Below, piece after piece: positions 48,859 through 58,685 of a stretch of DNA of 64,000 bases. Every line of letters starts with the position of its first letter. The stretch's first letter is position 1. The position numbers and the translations under genes are program-made. The notes under the pieces are model-generated. The model saw only the letters and a program-made list of their open reading frames with translations, was not told the DNA's origin and did no database searches. The DNA is from Desulfoprunum benzoelyticum (GTDB lineage Bacteria; Desulfobacterota; Desulfobulbia; Desulfobulbales; Desulfocapsaceae). The stretch covers positions 53,704 to 117,703 of the forward strand of contig NZ_JACHEO010000012.1 in assembly GCF_014201505.1 (NCBI RefSeq). The letters run 5' to 3'.

Positions 48859-49563
48859 CTACCGTCCGCCCTCCCACAGTCCCAGGAGTTCGGTGATCCC
48901 CTTGCGCGCCAGCGCCGCCATCGCCACAAAGCTGTCGTGCGAAAAGGGGACGCCTTCGGCCGTCGACTGGATCTCGATCCAGCGGCCGTCGCCGGCCATG
49001 ACGAAATTGGCGTCGGCCTCGGCAGCCGAGTCCTCGGCGTAATCGAGATCGAGCAAAGCCTGGCCGCCCACCAGGCCGACCGAAACGGCGGCGACCGGCA
49101 GCACCGGCGGCAGCGCCGCCATCCGGCCGTCGTCAACCAACCGGCCCAGGGCCGCCCGGACCGCCAGCGCCGCCCCGGTGATCGCGGCGGTGCGGGTGCC
49201 GCCGTCGGCATTGAGCACATCGCAGTCGACCCGCAGGGTCCGTTCGCCGAGCTCCTTCAGATCGACCATCATCCGCAGGCTGCGGCCGATCAGACGCTGG
49301 ATCTCGAGGCTGCGGCCGGACTGGCCCGAGGTCTCGCGGCGATGGCGGGTCGAGGTGGCGCAGGGCAGCATGCCGTACTCGGCGGTGATCCACCCCTGCC
49401 CCCGATCCTTGAGAAACGGCGGCACGCTCTCCTCGACGGTGACGGCGCAGAGGACATGGGTGCCGCCCATTCGGATCAGCACCGAGGCATGAGCCTGGGG
49501 CTGAAAATCTCTTTCGATGGACAGCGGCCGCAGACAGTCGGCGGCCCGGTTCAGGTGACGCAT
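48859..49563 (-). CDS. rph: Ribonuclease PH
   Basis: Phosphorolytic 3'-5' exoribonuclease that trims tRNA 3' ends. The 234-residue protein is of normal length with the RNase PH fold: [33 protein letters not shown] and [15 protein letters not shown], conserved around the phosphate-binding Arg and active-site Asp. It is the first gene of the rph-radical SAM-PNPOx run, just after the paaK terminator. Confidence 0.95.
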   Translation of the reverse strand: MRHLNRAADCLRPLSIERDFQPQAHASVLIRMGGTHVLCAVTVEESVPPFLKDRGQGWITAEYGMLPCATSTRHRRETSGQSGRSLEIQRLIGRSLRMMVDLKELGERTLRVDCDVLNADGGTRTAAITGAALAVRAALGRLVDDGRMAALPPVLPVAAVSVGLVGGQALLDLDYAEDSAAEADANFVMAGDGRWIEIQSTAEGVPFSHDSFVAMAALARKGITELLGLWEGGR

Positions 49564-49587
49564 AATGATTGGGGTTTCCTCGGATGC

Positions 49588-49622
49588 AAAAGGCCCGACC
49601 CCCGTGACGGGGAATCCGGGCC
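49588..49622 (-). terminator. Intrinsic terminator after the paaK/liv operon
   Basis: On the minus strand GGCCCG (49622-49617) pairs with CGGGCC(T) (49597-49591), with an internal CCCCGT/ACGGGG stem between them, followed by TTTT. It separates paaK from rph, 35 bp after the paaK stop. Confidence 0.75.
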
Positions 49623-49656
49623 GTGGGTTAAAATACGGTGCCTCCCGGCTGCGGGG

Positions 49657-50955
<1,299 letters not shown>

Positions 50956-51070
50956 AGGGGGCTTCTCCGGCTGAAGTTGATCTTTTCCCTGTTCCCGGTG
51001 CTCTGTCCAGACTCCGCTGCCCCCGGGGTACTCCTCGTCTCCGGGGCGGGCCGCTGGCGGCCGGGTGCCG

Positions 51071-51793
51071 CTACTGAATCTTTTCCCGGCCGAGATAGGC
51101 GCGCTGGACATCCTTGTTGGCCAGCAGGTCCTCGGCTGACCCCTGGAGAATGACCTTGCCGGTCTCGAGCACATAGCCGCGGTCGGCGATGGCGAGCGCT
51201 GCCTTGGCGTTCTGTTCGACGAGGAGGACGGTGTTGCCCTCCTGCCGCAGGCGGACGATGACCTGGAAGATATCGCGAACGATCAGCGGCGCCAGACCGG
51301 TCGACGGTTCGTCCATCATCACCAGTGACGGTCGCGACATCAGCGCCCTGGCCATCGCCAGCATCTGCTGCTCGCCGCCGGACAATGTCCCGGCCAGCTG
51401 GCTGCGACGATCCCGAAGGATCGGAAACAGTCCGTACTGATGGTCGAGCAGCGCCGGCAGCTCCTTTCTCCCCGCCCGGCCCAGGGAGTGGCCGCCGAGC
51501 AGCAGGTTCTCCTCCACCGTCATCGAGGCGAAGACCTGCCGTCCCTCGGGCACCATGACGCAGCCCTGACGCGGTATTCTCGAGGCCGCCAGCCTGGTGA
51601 TCTCCTGATTCTGGAAGCTGATTTCCCCGGAAGTGGCGCGGATGAGGCCGGCGATCGTCGACAACAGTGTGGTCTTGCCGGCGCCGTTGGCGCCGATGAT
51701 GGTGACGATCTCGCCGGGGTTGACATGCATCGAGATGTTCTTCAACACCCGCAACCGTCCGTATCCGGCCTCAAGATTCCGTATTCTCAGCAT
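51071..51793 (-). CDS. livF: Branched-chain amino acid-type ABC transporter ATPase LivF
   Basis: 240-residue ATPase with Walker [10 protein letters not shown], signature LSGGEQQM, Walker [14 protein letters not shown] and the [10 protein letters not shown] switch region that identifies LivF. It pairs with LivG. In this operon flanked by phenylacetate-CoA ligases the cargo may be an aromatic acid rather than leucine. Confidence 0.95.
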   Translation of the reverse strand: MLRIRNLEAGYGRLRVLKNISMHVNPGEIVTIIGANGAGKTTLLSTIAGLIRATSGEISFQNQEITRLAASRIPRQGCVMVPEGRQVFASMTVEENLLLGGHSLGRAGRKELPALLDHQYGLFPILRDRRSQLAGTLSGGEQQMLAMARALMSRPSLVMMDEPSTGLAPLIVRDIFQVIVRLRQEGNTVLLVEQNAKAALAIADRGYVLETGKVILQGSAEDLLANKDVQRAYLGREKIQ

Positions 51794-51808
51794 CCTGTCG
51801 TCTTCCCC

Positions 51809-52564
51809 CTATTCACCGAGATACACCTTGATGACTTCCGGATTGTTCTGGATCTCGGCCGGCAGCCCCTCGGCGATCTTCTCGCCGAAGCTGAGGACCA
51901 CGATCTCCTCCGAAATATCCATGACCAGCGACATGTCGTGCTCGACCAGGAGGATCGTCACCCCCAGATCCCTGATCCTGGCGATCAGCCGACCGACCTC
52001 GGCGGTCTCGTAAATATTGAGTCCCGCCGCCGGTTCGTCGAGAAGGAGCAGTTTCGGTTCCAGGGCCAGGGCCCGGGCCAGTTCGACGGCGCGCTGCTGG
52101 CCGAAGGAAAGGCTGGTCGCCTCGATGTCGGCGCAGTCGGCGATGCCGAGGAAATCGAGCAGTTCGAGCGCCTTTTCCCGGATCGCCACCTCTTCCCGGC
52201 GACTGCGAGGGGTCCGCAGCATCGAGGCGACAAAACCGGCACCCGACTGGACATGGCGGCCGACCATGACGTTCTCGAGCGCCGTCATCCCGGCAAACAT
52301 CTTGATGTTCTGAAAGGTCCTGGCGATGCCGAGGGCGGCGATACGATAGGGCTTCAGTCCCTGGATCGTCTTACCCTGGAACCGGATCTCGCCGGAGGTG
52401 GGGGCGAGGGCCCCCGAAATCAGATTGAACAGCGTCGTCTTGCCGGCCCCGTTGGGACCGATGACCGCCTTGATCACCCCTTGCCGCAGGGAAAAGCCGA
52501 CATCGTTGACCGCCTGCAGGCCGCCGAAGCGTTTGCCCAGTTGCATCAATCGCAGCAGAGCCAT
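51809..52564 (-). CDS. livG: Branched-chain amino acid-type ABC transporter ATPase LivG
   Basis: 251-residue ATPase with Walker A GPNGAGKTT, the LivG FARTFQNIKMFAGMT segment, signature LSFGQQR, Walker B LLLDEPAAGLN and LLVEHDMSLV switch. Start ATG 52564 shares one base with the livM stop (TGATG). An in-frame extension to 52615 lies within livM. Confidence 0.95.
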   Translation of the reverse strand: MALLRLMQLGKRFGGLQAVNDVGFSLRQGVIKAVIGPNGAGKTTLFNLISGALAPTSGEIRFQGKTIQGLKPYRIAALGIARTFQNIKMFAGMTALENVMVGRHVQSGAGFVASMLRTPRSRREEVAIREKALELLDFLGIADCADIEATSLSFGQQRAVELARALALEPKLLLLDEPAAGLNIYETAEVGRLIARIRDLGVTILLVEHDMSLVMDISEEIVVLSFGEKIAEGLPAEIQNNPEVIKVYLGE

Positions 52565-53643
52565 CAGGACGCCCCCTCTTTTCCGCTCTTCGCCTTCGGC
52601 CTCAGCCGCTCCCACAGTCCACCGAGACGCAGGGTGAGGATGCCGCCGGGGGCAAAGAGCATGATGAGGATCAGGATCAGGCCGAAGACCGCATCGTCAT
52701 AGGAGCCGAACAGGCCGCGCAGCGACAGGAAATTGAGGACCACCCCCATGATCAGGGCCCCCCAGAGGTTGGCCATGCCGCCGACGGCGACGATCGCCAC
52801 ATAGCGCACCGATTTCATGATGCCGGCCTCGGAAGGGCCGATGCCGCCGTTGTAGTGGGTAAGCAGGACCCCGGCGAGGGCGGCGAAGACCGCCGACAGC
52901 ACAAAGGTGTAGACCTTGAAGCGGGCGGTATCGACGCCCACCGCATCGGCGGCCTCGATCGACCCATGGATCGCCCTGAGCGCCCGGCCGGCCCGCGAGT
53001 TGATCAGGTTGCGGAGCAGCAGCATCCCGAGGAGCAGAACGCCCCAGGCGATATAGTAGTTTTCAACCCGGCTGGAAAACTCGCCATTGACACTGAGTCC
53101 GGGCAGCAGCGTGAAACCGGGAACGCCGGAAATGCCGTCGGCCTCACCGAAATAGCTGCTCGCCAGGACGATCCGGTAGATGATGATGCCGAAACCGAGG
53201 GTGGCCATCGCCAGGTAATGGCCCTTCAGCTTCAGTACCGGAATGCCGAGCAGCAGGGCGACGACCGCCGCCGTCAGGACCGCGATGACGCAGGCGGCCC
53301 ACGGCGTCACCACCAGCATGGGTTCGCCGTAGATGTCCTGGCCGGCACTCAGGCAGCCGGCGGCATGCAGCAGCCGAACGAGGGTATGATCCTGGAAGGC
53401 GACAAGACTCCGGGTCGTCAGGGCCGCCGACAGGTAGCCGCCGATGGCGAAAAAACCGGCATGGCCCATCGAAATCTGGCCGGCATAGCCCATCAGCACG
53501 CAGAGACCGATGATGAGCAGCGAATAGTAGGCCGACATCGTCAACTGGGTCAGGTAGTAGATGCTGTCGGTGGCGCTGCAGAGTACCTGGACCAGGACAA
53601 TGACGGCAAAAAGAGGCAGGAGGGCGAGGTTTCTCCACTTCAC
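52564..53643 (-). CDS. livM: Branched-chain amino acid-type ABC permease LivM
   Basis: 359-residue permease with about nine helices and the LivM signature GYAGQISMGHAGFFAIGGY, plus GHYLAMATLGFG and GVDTARFKVYTFVLSA. The start is GTG 53643, with AAGGAG eight bases upstream, 2 bp after the livH stop; a frame open to 54567 is livH read in another frame. The extra extracytoplasmic loop (about residues 95-120) is longer than in many LivM proteins. Confidence 0.93.
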   Translation of the reverse strand: MKWRNLALLPLFAVIVLVQVLCSATDSIYYLTQLTMSAYYSLLIIGLCVLMGYAGQISMGHAGFFAIGGYLSAALTTRSLVAFQDHTLVRLLHAAGCLSAGQDIYGEPMLVVTPWAACVIAVLTAAVVALLLGIPVLKLKGHYLAMATLGFGIIIYRIVLASSYFGEADGISGVPGFTLLPGLSVNGEFSSRVENYYIAWGVLLLGMLLLRNLINSRAGRALRAIHGSIEAADAVGVDTARFKVYTFVLSAVFAALAGVLLTHYNGGIGPSEAGIMKSVRYVAIVAVGGMANLWGALIMGVVLNFLSLRGLFGSYDDAVFGLILILIMLFAPGGILTLRLGGLWERLRPKAKSGKEGAS

Positions 53644-53645
53644 GG

Positions 53646-54536
53646 TCAGAACTCCTTCAGCCCGGCGGCGGCACTCGATCCGAACAGGCCGTGGGGCCTG
53701 ACGAAGAGAATGACAAGCAGGATGGCGATGGAGATGGCGTCCTGGAAGGCCAGCGGCACGACGGACACCGAGAAGGCCTCGATCACCCCGAGAAGCAGGC
53801 CGGCGGCGACGGCGCCCAGCGAGTTGCCGAGGCCGCCGAGGATGGCGACGGTGAAACCCTTGATCGCCAGTCCGGTGCCGATGTCGTACTGGGTGTAGGT
53901 GATCGGTGACATCACCGCCCCGGCCACGGCGCCGATGCCGGCGCTGAGAATGAAGGACAGCGTCACCATGTTGCGGGTATCGATGCCGCAGAGGACGGCC
54001 GCGGTGCGGTTGGCGGCGCAGGCCCGCATCTCCCGTCCCACCGACGTCATCTGGAAAAAGACGATGAGGAACAGGACCATCAGGCCGCAGGCGCCGATGA
54101 CACACAGGACCTGCGGCGACACCCGGGCGCCGAAAATGGCGATGGTGCTGACCGCATTGCCGACGAAATAGGGCAGGGAATGGACATTGTCGCCCCAGAC
54201 ATGGAGGGCCGCCTCCCGTATCAAAATCGAGATGCCGACGGTGATCATGACGATCCGCAGCACTCCCGGATTGTGCAGCCAGCGGATGAACAGGATCTCG
54301 ATGGCGGCGCCGATCGCCATGGTGCAGAGGACCGCGACGGCGATCGCCAGCGGCAGCGGCAGGAAGTGGAGAAAGGTGATCGACAGCATCCCGCCGAGCA
54401 TGACGAATTCCCCCTGGGCGAAATTGATGATGCCGGTGGTGTTGTAGATGATGTTGAAGCCGATGGCGACGATCGCGTAGATGCTGCCGTAGGTGATGCC
54501 GGCAACCAGGTACTGGATGAAGAGTTCGACGGTCAT
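53646..54536 (-). CDS. livH: Branched-chain amino acid-type ABC permease LivH
   Basis: 296-residue permease with eight helices. The LivH signature TTGIINFAQGEFVMLGG and the VAILGGLGNSLGAVAAGLLLG block are intact. It lies 29 bp after a strong terminator that follows the livK remnant, so its expression depends on read-through or on a promoter in that short space. Confidence 0.94.
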   Translation of the reverse strand: MTVELFIQYLVAGITYGSIYAIVAIGFNIIYNTTGIINFAQGEFVMLGGMLSITFLHFLPLPLAIAVAVLCTMAIGAAIEILFIRWLHNPGVLRIVMITVGISILIREAALHVWGDNVHSLPYFVGNAVSTIAIFGARVSPQVLCVIGACGLMVLFLIVFFQMTSVGREMRACAANRTAAVLCGIDTRNMVTLSFILSAGIGAVAGAVMSPITYTQYDIGTGLAIKGFTVAILGGLGNSLGAVAAGLLLGVIEAFSVSVVPLAFQDAISIAILLVILFVRPHGLFGSSAAAGLKEF

Positions 54537-54565
54537 AACGTATCGCGTCCCCGGGGCGGGTAGAC

Positions 54566-54597
54566 AAAAAAGGCCGGGACGGACGGCGGCCCGGCCT
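54566..54597 (-). terminator. Terminator/attenuator between the livK remnant and livH
   Basis: On the minus strand AGGCCGGG (54597-54590) pairs with CCCGGCCT (54578-54571), followed by TTTTT (54570-54566). Partial terminators after livK are common and raise binding-protein output over the permease; here the upstream gene is reduced to a stub. Confidence 0.85.
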
Positions 54598-54608
54598 GGA
54601 ATTACCGG

Positions 54609-54797
54609 CTATTTCCCGGCAGAAGTGACGGATTTGCCATCCTTGACGGTCATCATCTCGAAAGCATCAAAACCGTGACCGCCGAAGATGGAGGCGGTTT
54701 TCTTCAGGAACAGCTCGACCGGCATCTCGAGGGCGCGCTCGAAAACGCCCTCAAGGCAACGAAGACCACGGTGCAGGCCGTCCCTCACCCGGCCGGC
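54609..54797 (-). pseudogene. livK: livK-type substrate-binding protein remnant (C-terminal stub with internal deletion)
   Basis: A 62-codon frame runs from just after an in-frame TGA (54800-54798) to TAG at 54611-54609. Its end, ASIFGGHGFDA followed at once by FEMMTVKDGKSV, looks like two separate LivK C-terminal blocks (the FGGHAWDA-like block and the AFEMLTVKDGKF-like ending) joined after loss of the residues between them. Position fits: livK normally precedes livHMGF and a terminator follows directly. Preserved codons could start at ATG 54725 or GTG 54788, but the product could not fold as a binding protein. Confidence 0.55.
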
Positions 54798-54865
54798 TCA
54801 ATCCTGCTGCTGATCACCGCCACTTACAACGATTTCCTACCATGATCATTCGCACCTGCAAAGAA

Positions 54866-55297
54866 CTATAACGCACAGATCTGCTCACCGGTAAGCATCG
54901 TGAATCCGGCCGCCTGCAGCGATCCTATGGCCTTGTCCATGTCCTCGAAGCGGAAGATCAGGACGGCGTTCTCGCCGGACTTGTTGACGAAGGCGTACAT
55001 GTACTCGACATTGATACCGGCCTTTTCGATGGTCTTCAGGACCATCGCCAGGCCACCGGTCCGGTCCGGGACTTCGACCGCCAGGACATTGGTCTTGCCG
55101 ACGGTGAAACCGTTGTCCTTCAGCACCTTCTTGGCCAGTTCGACCTTGTCGACGATCAGCCGGAGGATGCCGAAATCGGCGGTGTCGGCCACCGACAGGG
55201 CCCTGATGTTGATGCCGTTGTCGGCAAGAACGGCGGTGATCTCCGCCAGCCGCCCGGATTTGTTCTCCAGAAACACTGCAATCTGTTCTACGCGCAT
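54866..55297 (-). CDS. Tandem ACT-domain protein
   Basis: 143 residues made of two ACT domains (about 1-66 and 68-140): [20 protein letters not shown] and [20 protein letters not shown]. Stand-alone tandem ACT proteins like this lie next to paaK and iorAB in many anaerobes and probably bind an aromatic or branched-chain amino acid. It is 15 bp downstream of paaK copy 2. Confidence 0.92.
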   Translation of the reverse strand: MRVEQIAVFLENKSGRLAEITAVLADNGINIRALSVADTADFGILRLIVDKVELAKKVLKDNGFTVGKTNVLAVEVPDRTGGLAMVLKTIEKAGINVEYMYAFVNKSGENAVLIFRFEDMDKAIGSLQAAGFTMLTGEQICAL

Positions 55298-55312
55298 AGT
55301 GGCCTCCTGCGA

Positions 55313-56623
55313 TTAGAGCTTACGTTTGTCGATGACGCGCTGGGCTTTGCCCTCGCTGCGCTGGATCGTCCTCGGCTCGACCAGTTTGACCGAGCAGGTC
55401 ACCCCGAGCAGGTCCTTGATCTCGACCTGGATCTTCTTGGCGAGATTTTCCAGGATCCGGATCTCGTCGGAGAAGACGGTCTCGCTGACCTCGACCAGCA
55501 CCTGCATGGTGTCGAGATTGCCCTCCCGCTCGACGACGATCTGGTAATGGGGTTCGACGCCCTTGATCCCGACCAGGACATGCTCGACCTGGGACGGGAA
55601 GACGTTGACGCCGCGGATGATCAGCATGTCGTCGGTACGGCCGGTGACCTTCTCCATCCGCACCAGGGTCCGGCCGCAGGAACAGGTGTCGTAGAAGAGC
55701 CGGGAAATATCCTTGGTCCGGTAGCGGATCAGCGGGATGGCCTCCTTCGTCAGGGTGGTGAAGACCAGTTCCCCCAGTTCGCCGGGCGGCAGGACCCGGC
55801 CGGTATCGGGGTCGATGACCTCGGGCAGGAAATGGTCCTCGGAGATGTGCAGGCCGCCGTTGGAGTTGCGGCATTCGATCGCCACCCCCGGACCGATGAC
55901 CTCGGACAGGCCGTAGATATCGACAGCCTTGATGTTGAGCTTCTTCTCCACCTCCTCGCGCATGTTCTTGCTCCACGGCTCGGCGCCGAAAATCCCGATC
56001 CTGAGCGACAGGGTGGCCGGATCGACCCCGACCGCCTCCATCGTGTCGGCCAGGTTGAGGGCATAGGAGGGAGTCGACATCAAGACCGTCGGCCCGAAAT
56101 CCTGCAAGATCGTGATCTGGCGCCTGGTATTGCCGCCCGACACCGGGATGACGGCGGCGCCGAGCCGTTCGGCGCCGTAATGGGCGCCGAGGCCGCCGGT
56201 GAACAGGCCGTAGCCGTAGGCGTTGTGGACGATATCCCCGCGATGGGCGCCGGCACAGGTCATCGCCCGGGCCATGAGGTTGGCCCAGGTGTCGATATCC
56301 TTCCTGGTGTAGCCGACGACCGTCGACTTGCCGGTCGTACCGGAGGAGGCGTGCACCCGGACGACTTCATCGAGCGGCACGGTAAACAGGCCGAAGGGAT
56401 AGTTGTCACGCAGGTCGTTCTTGTAGGTGAAGGGCAGCTTCTGCAGATCGGCCAGGGTCCTGATGTCGTCGGGTTTGACCCCGGCCGCGTCCATCTTCCG
56501 CCGATAAGGCTCGACCTTGGCATAGACCCGCGCCACCAGCCTCCGCAGCCGCAGCAGCTGGATCGATTCCAGCCCGGCGCGGGGCAGTGTTTCCATCTCT
56601 TCTTCCCAATACGTTGTCGTCAT
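55313..56623 (-). CDS. paaK: Phenylacetate-CoA ligase, copy 2
   Basis: 436 residues, clearly paralogous to the copy at 49657-50955: [36 protein letters not shown], the [20 protein letters not shown] hinge and final VIDKRKL. ATG 56623 has AGGAGAG upstream and sits 10 bp after the iorA stub stop. In the usual arrangement an indolepyruvate:ferredoxin oxidoreductase produces arylacetyl-CoA from transaminated aromatic amino acids and PaaK interconverts acid and CoA ester, with ATP gain or use. Confidence 0.93.
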   Translation of the reverse strand: MTTTYWEEEMETLPRAGLESIQLLRLRRLVARVYAKVEPYRRKMDAAGVKPDDIRTLADLQKLPFTYKNDLRDNYPFGLFTVPLDEVVRVHASSGTTGKSTVVGYTRKDIDTWANLMARAMTCAGAHRGDIVHNAYGYGLFTGGLGAHYGAERLGAAVIPVSGGNTRRQITILQDFGPTVLMSTPSYALNLADTMEAVGVDPATLSLRIGIFGAEPWSKNMREEVEKKLNIKAVDIYGLSEVIGPGVAIECRNSNGGLHISEDHFLPEVIDPDTGRVLPPGELGELVFTTLTKEAIPLIRYRTKDISRLFYDTCSCGRTLVRMEKVTGRTDDMLIIRGVNVFPSQVEHVLVGIKGVEPHYQIVVEREGNLDTMQVLVEVSETVFSDEIRILENLAKKIQVEIKDLLGVTCSVKLVEPRTIQRSEGKAQRVIDKRKL

Positions 56624-56633
56624 TGCTTCTCTC

Positions 56634-56729
56634 CTATGTCGCCAGGGCCCGGGCCCCGGCAAAGAAGGCGCCGAGGGCGACGGCCTCGTTGCCGGACATC
56701 CACAGCATTTCATCCTTTGCGTTCGTCAC
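56634..56729 (-). pseudogene. iorA: iorA N-terminal remnant (31 codons) upstream of paaK
   Basis: A 31-codon frame with GTG start 56729 and a good Shine-Dalgarno (AGGAGA, five bases away) ends in TAG at 56636-56634. Residues 10-26, [17 protein letters not shown], match the opening of indolepyruvate:ferredoxin oxidoreductase alpha, and the frame stops just before the thiamine-diphosphate-proximal AYPGTPST block would begin. iorA/iorB are normal neighbours of paaK plus ACT, so this is best read as a deletion remnant that may still be translated and couple into paaK, whose ATG is 10 bp on. Confidence 0.6.
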
Positions 56730-56830
56730 GGTTTCTCCTGATGGTTGTTGTATCCCGGTACGCCCGACGCCGGCCCAGCGGCCCCGACAACAGCGTACAC
56801 ACGTTGAAATAACAGAGCAAGCTACCCTGA

Positions 56831-56857
56831 AAGGCTTATCCCCGGCAAGCCTTTTTT
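56831..56857 (+). terminator. Terminator-like hairpin upstream of acuB
   Basis: AAGGCTT (56831-56837) pairs with AAGCCTT (56847-56853), followed by a T-run. It points on the plus strand although no plus-strand gene lies upstream for 16 kb, so it may be an attenuator in a long acuB leader, the end of a small RNA, or chance. Confidence 0.45.
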
Positions 56858-57027
56858 GTCCTCTTTACCGTCCGCTTCCGGCTCCATCCCGCACAGGGAT
56901 CGGCACCCCTGCATTTCGGCCGGAAACATAATATAACTGGCTGCAATCACCGTCATTATGATATACTCATAGCAGCGACGGAAAACAGTTCCACCAGCCA
57001 CCAACCTTCTGCACTAGGAGAGATGTC

Positions 57028-57705
57028 ATGTATATCGGCAGAATCATGCACACCGACCTGATCACAGTCGCCCCGGAGACCTCGCTGGCGGATGCACGGG
57101 ATTTGATCGAGGAAAAGAAGATCGACCACCTGCTGGTAGTCGACAAACACAAAAAACTGGTGGGAATCGTCTCCGACCGCGATCTCAAACAGAACTGGGC
57201 CTCGCCCGCCACCTCTCTCAGCGTCCACGAACTGAACTATCTGCTGCAGAAGGTCGAGGTCAGGACCATCATGACCAAAACGGTCGTCACCGTCTCGCCG
57301 GACACCACGATCGAGCGGGCCGCCTACATCATGCAGACCCGGGACATCAGCTCGCTGCCGGTCATGGAAGGGGGGAACCTTGTCGGCATCATCACCAGCA
57401 CCGATGTCATGGAGGTCCTGCTCGAGGCCATCGGCATCAGCGATAACAGCGTCCGGCTCGGGATCTTCGTCCGTGACAGCATCGGATCACTGGCCGGGGT
57501 TTCGGAACTGCTCAAGGAGGCAGAGATCAATATCCAGAGCCTCTTCAGCTGGCCGGAAAAAGATTATCCCGGCGTTACCCAGCTGGTCATACGGGTGGCA
57601 GCCGCCGACGGCGACAAGGCGATCAGGGCCCTGACCGAGGGCGGATTCAAGGTCAAGACCCGCTATGAAAAGGATATCGTCCCGTTCCTGCCGCCGATGC
57701 CGTGA
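57028..57705 (+). CDS. CBS-CBS-ACT domain protein (AcuB-like)
   Basis: 225 residues: two CBS domains (about 1-60 and 75-130, each with a VSPDT/VAPET and GIVSDRDL/GIITSTDV pattern) that form a nucleotide-binding Bateman module, then an ACT domain (about 140-210). It is a cytoplasmic ligand sensor, probably of adenine nucleotides plus an amino acid; AcuB-type proteins are linked to acetate or acetoin metabolism. ATG 57028 has AGGAGAG upstream. Target enzyme unknown. Confidence 0.9.
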   Translation: MYIGRIMHTDLITVAPETSLADARDLIEEKKIDHLLVVDKHKKLVGIVSDRDLKQNWASPATSLSVHELNYLLQKVEVRTIMTKTVVTVSPDTTIERAAYIMQTRDISSLPVMEGGNLVGIITSTDVMEVLLEAIGISDNSVRLGIFVRDSIGSLAGVSELLKEAEINIQSLFSWPEKDYPGVTQLVIRVAAADGDKAIRALTEGGFKVKTRYEKDIVPFLPPMP

Positions 57706-57809
57706 CAGCACCGGGGACAGGGCCGGTTGCGGCTGTCCCCGGCTGGGGGCAACCGCAGACGTCATGGAGACGGTGGCGATCCGTCACAACCCGGCGTCGC
57801 CACTGCCGC

Positions 57810-58463
57810 TCATCTCCCCCTTCCGGCGAAGACCAGCTTGCCGCCGAGATGCCCGGCGATCGCGGCTGCAACAAGCATGACGAGACTGATGCCGAGGTAG
57901 AGCAGACGATCGGTCGAAGCCGGATCGGTCACCGTCGGATCGATGAAGCGCCAGATCACCAGGGCCAGAAGACAGAGAAGGACAACGATGCTGCAGGATA
58001 TCTTGACCAGAAAAAGAAACGTCTTCGCCCCCTGGTAGCGCCGCTGCCACTCGAGGTAGCCGGTGACCATGACGACCGGCATCATCGCCAGGACGAAAAT
58101 CATGTTGAAAAAGGCGGCCTCACCGAACGCCGCCAGACCGAGAAAAATGCCGATGGCGAGAAAGACCACCGACGCCGGCAACAGGCCATTGGGAAAATGA
58201 ACCGATATGGGGTGCAGGTGAAGGCCGAGCACCAGCTTGGCCAGCATCCCGCCGAATCGTGATTGCCGCGGTGCAGGGACCGCAACCGTCTCCTGGGGGA
58301 CAGGCGCCGGCTTGGGTTCTTCGACCGGGGCGGCGGTAATTTCATCGCCATTCGCATCAATCTCGGCGAATTGAGTCCTGTCGGCCATGCAGATCGGACA
58401 TTTCTCCGGGGGTTCCGCCCCCTCATGAATATAGCCGCAGACCTTGCACTTCCATCTTCGCAT
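57810..58463 (-). CDS. Rubredoxin-like domain fused to DUF2231 membrane protein
   Basis: 217 residues. Residues 1-35 form a rubredoxin-like Fe(Cys)4 knot (CKVCGYIH and CPIC) of the rubrerythrin tail type. A Pro/Ala-rich linker (about 45-68) leads to a DUF2231 domain with four helices starting at LHLHPISVHFPNGLLP, whose histidines may bind heme or metal. It is probably a membrane electron-transfer or oxidative-stress protein; partners are not evident. It is monocistronic, converging with acuB. Confidence 0.88.
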   Translation of the reverse strand: MRRWKCKVCGYIHEGAEPPEKCPICMADRTQFAEIDANGDEITAAPVEEPKPAPVPQETVAVPAPRQSRFGGMLAKLVLGLHLHPISVHFPNGLLPASVVFLAIGIFLGLAAFGEAAFFNMIFVLAMMPVVMVTGYLEWQRRYQGAKTFLFLVKISCSIVVLLCLLALVIWRFIDPTVTDPASTDRLLYLGISLVMLVAAAIAGHLGGKLVFAGRGR

Positions 58464-58685
58464 CGCAATCCCCCCTTCTAGTGAGTATCAACCGGTCTTT
58501 ACCGTAAAGACCCGTCCCCGACCATCAACGCCAACGCTCCATGACCCTACGCCCAGACGCACCTGCAGGCCTTGAAAATGGGGAACCATGACTGTCGGTC
58601 ACCATACCGTGCCTGCGCCCGTTCGACAACGGGATTCATTGACATCGGCCTCCCCGACCTCGATCGGGCCGAGGCTGATCGCCAA

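Noticed and set aside
56960..56985. Sigma54-type -24/-12 promoter before acuB
   Set aside because: No GG/GC pair with the required 10-bp spacing was found.
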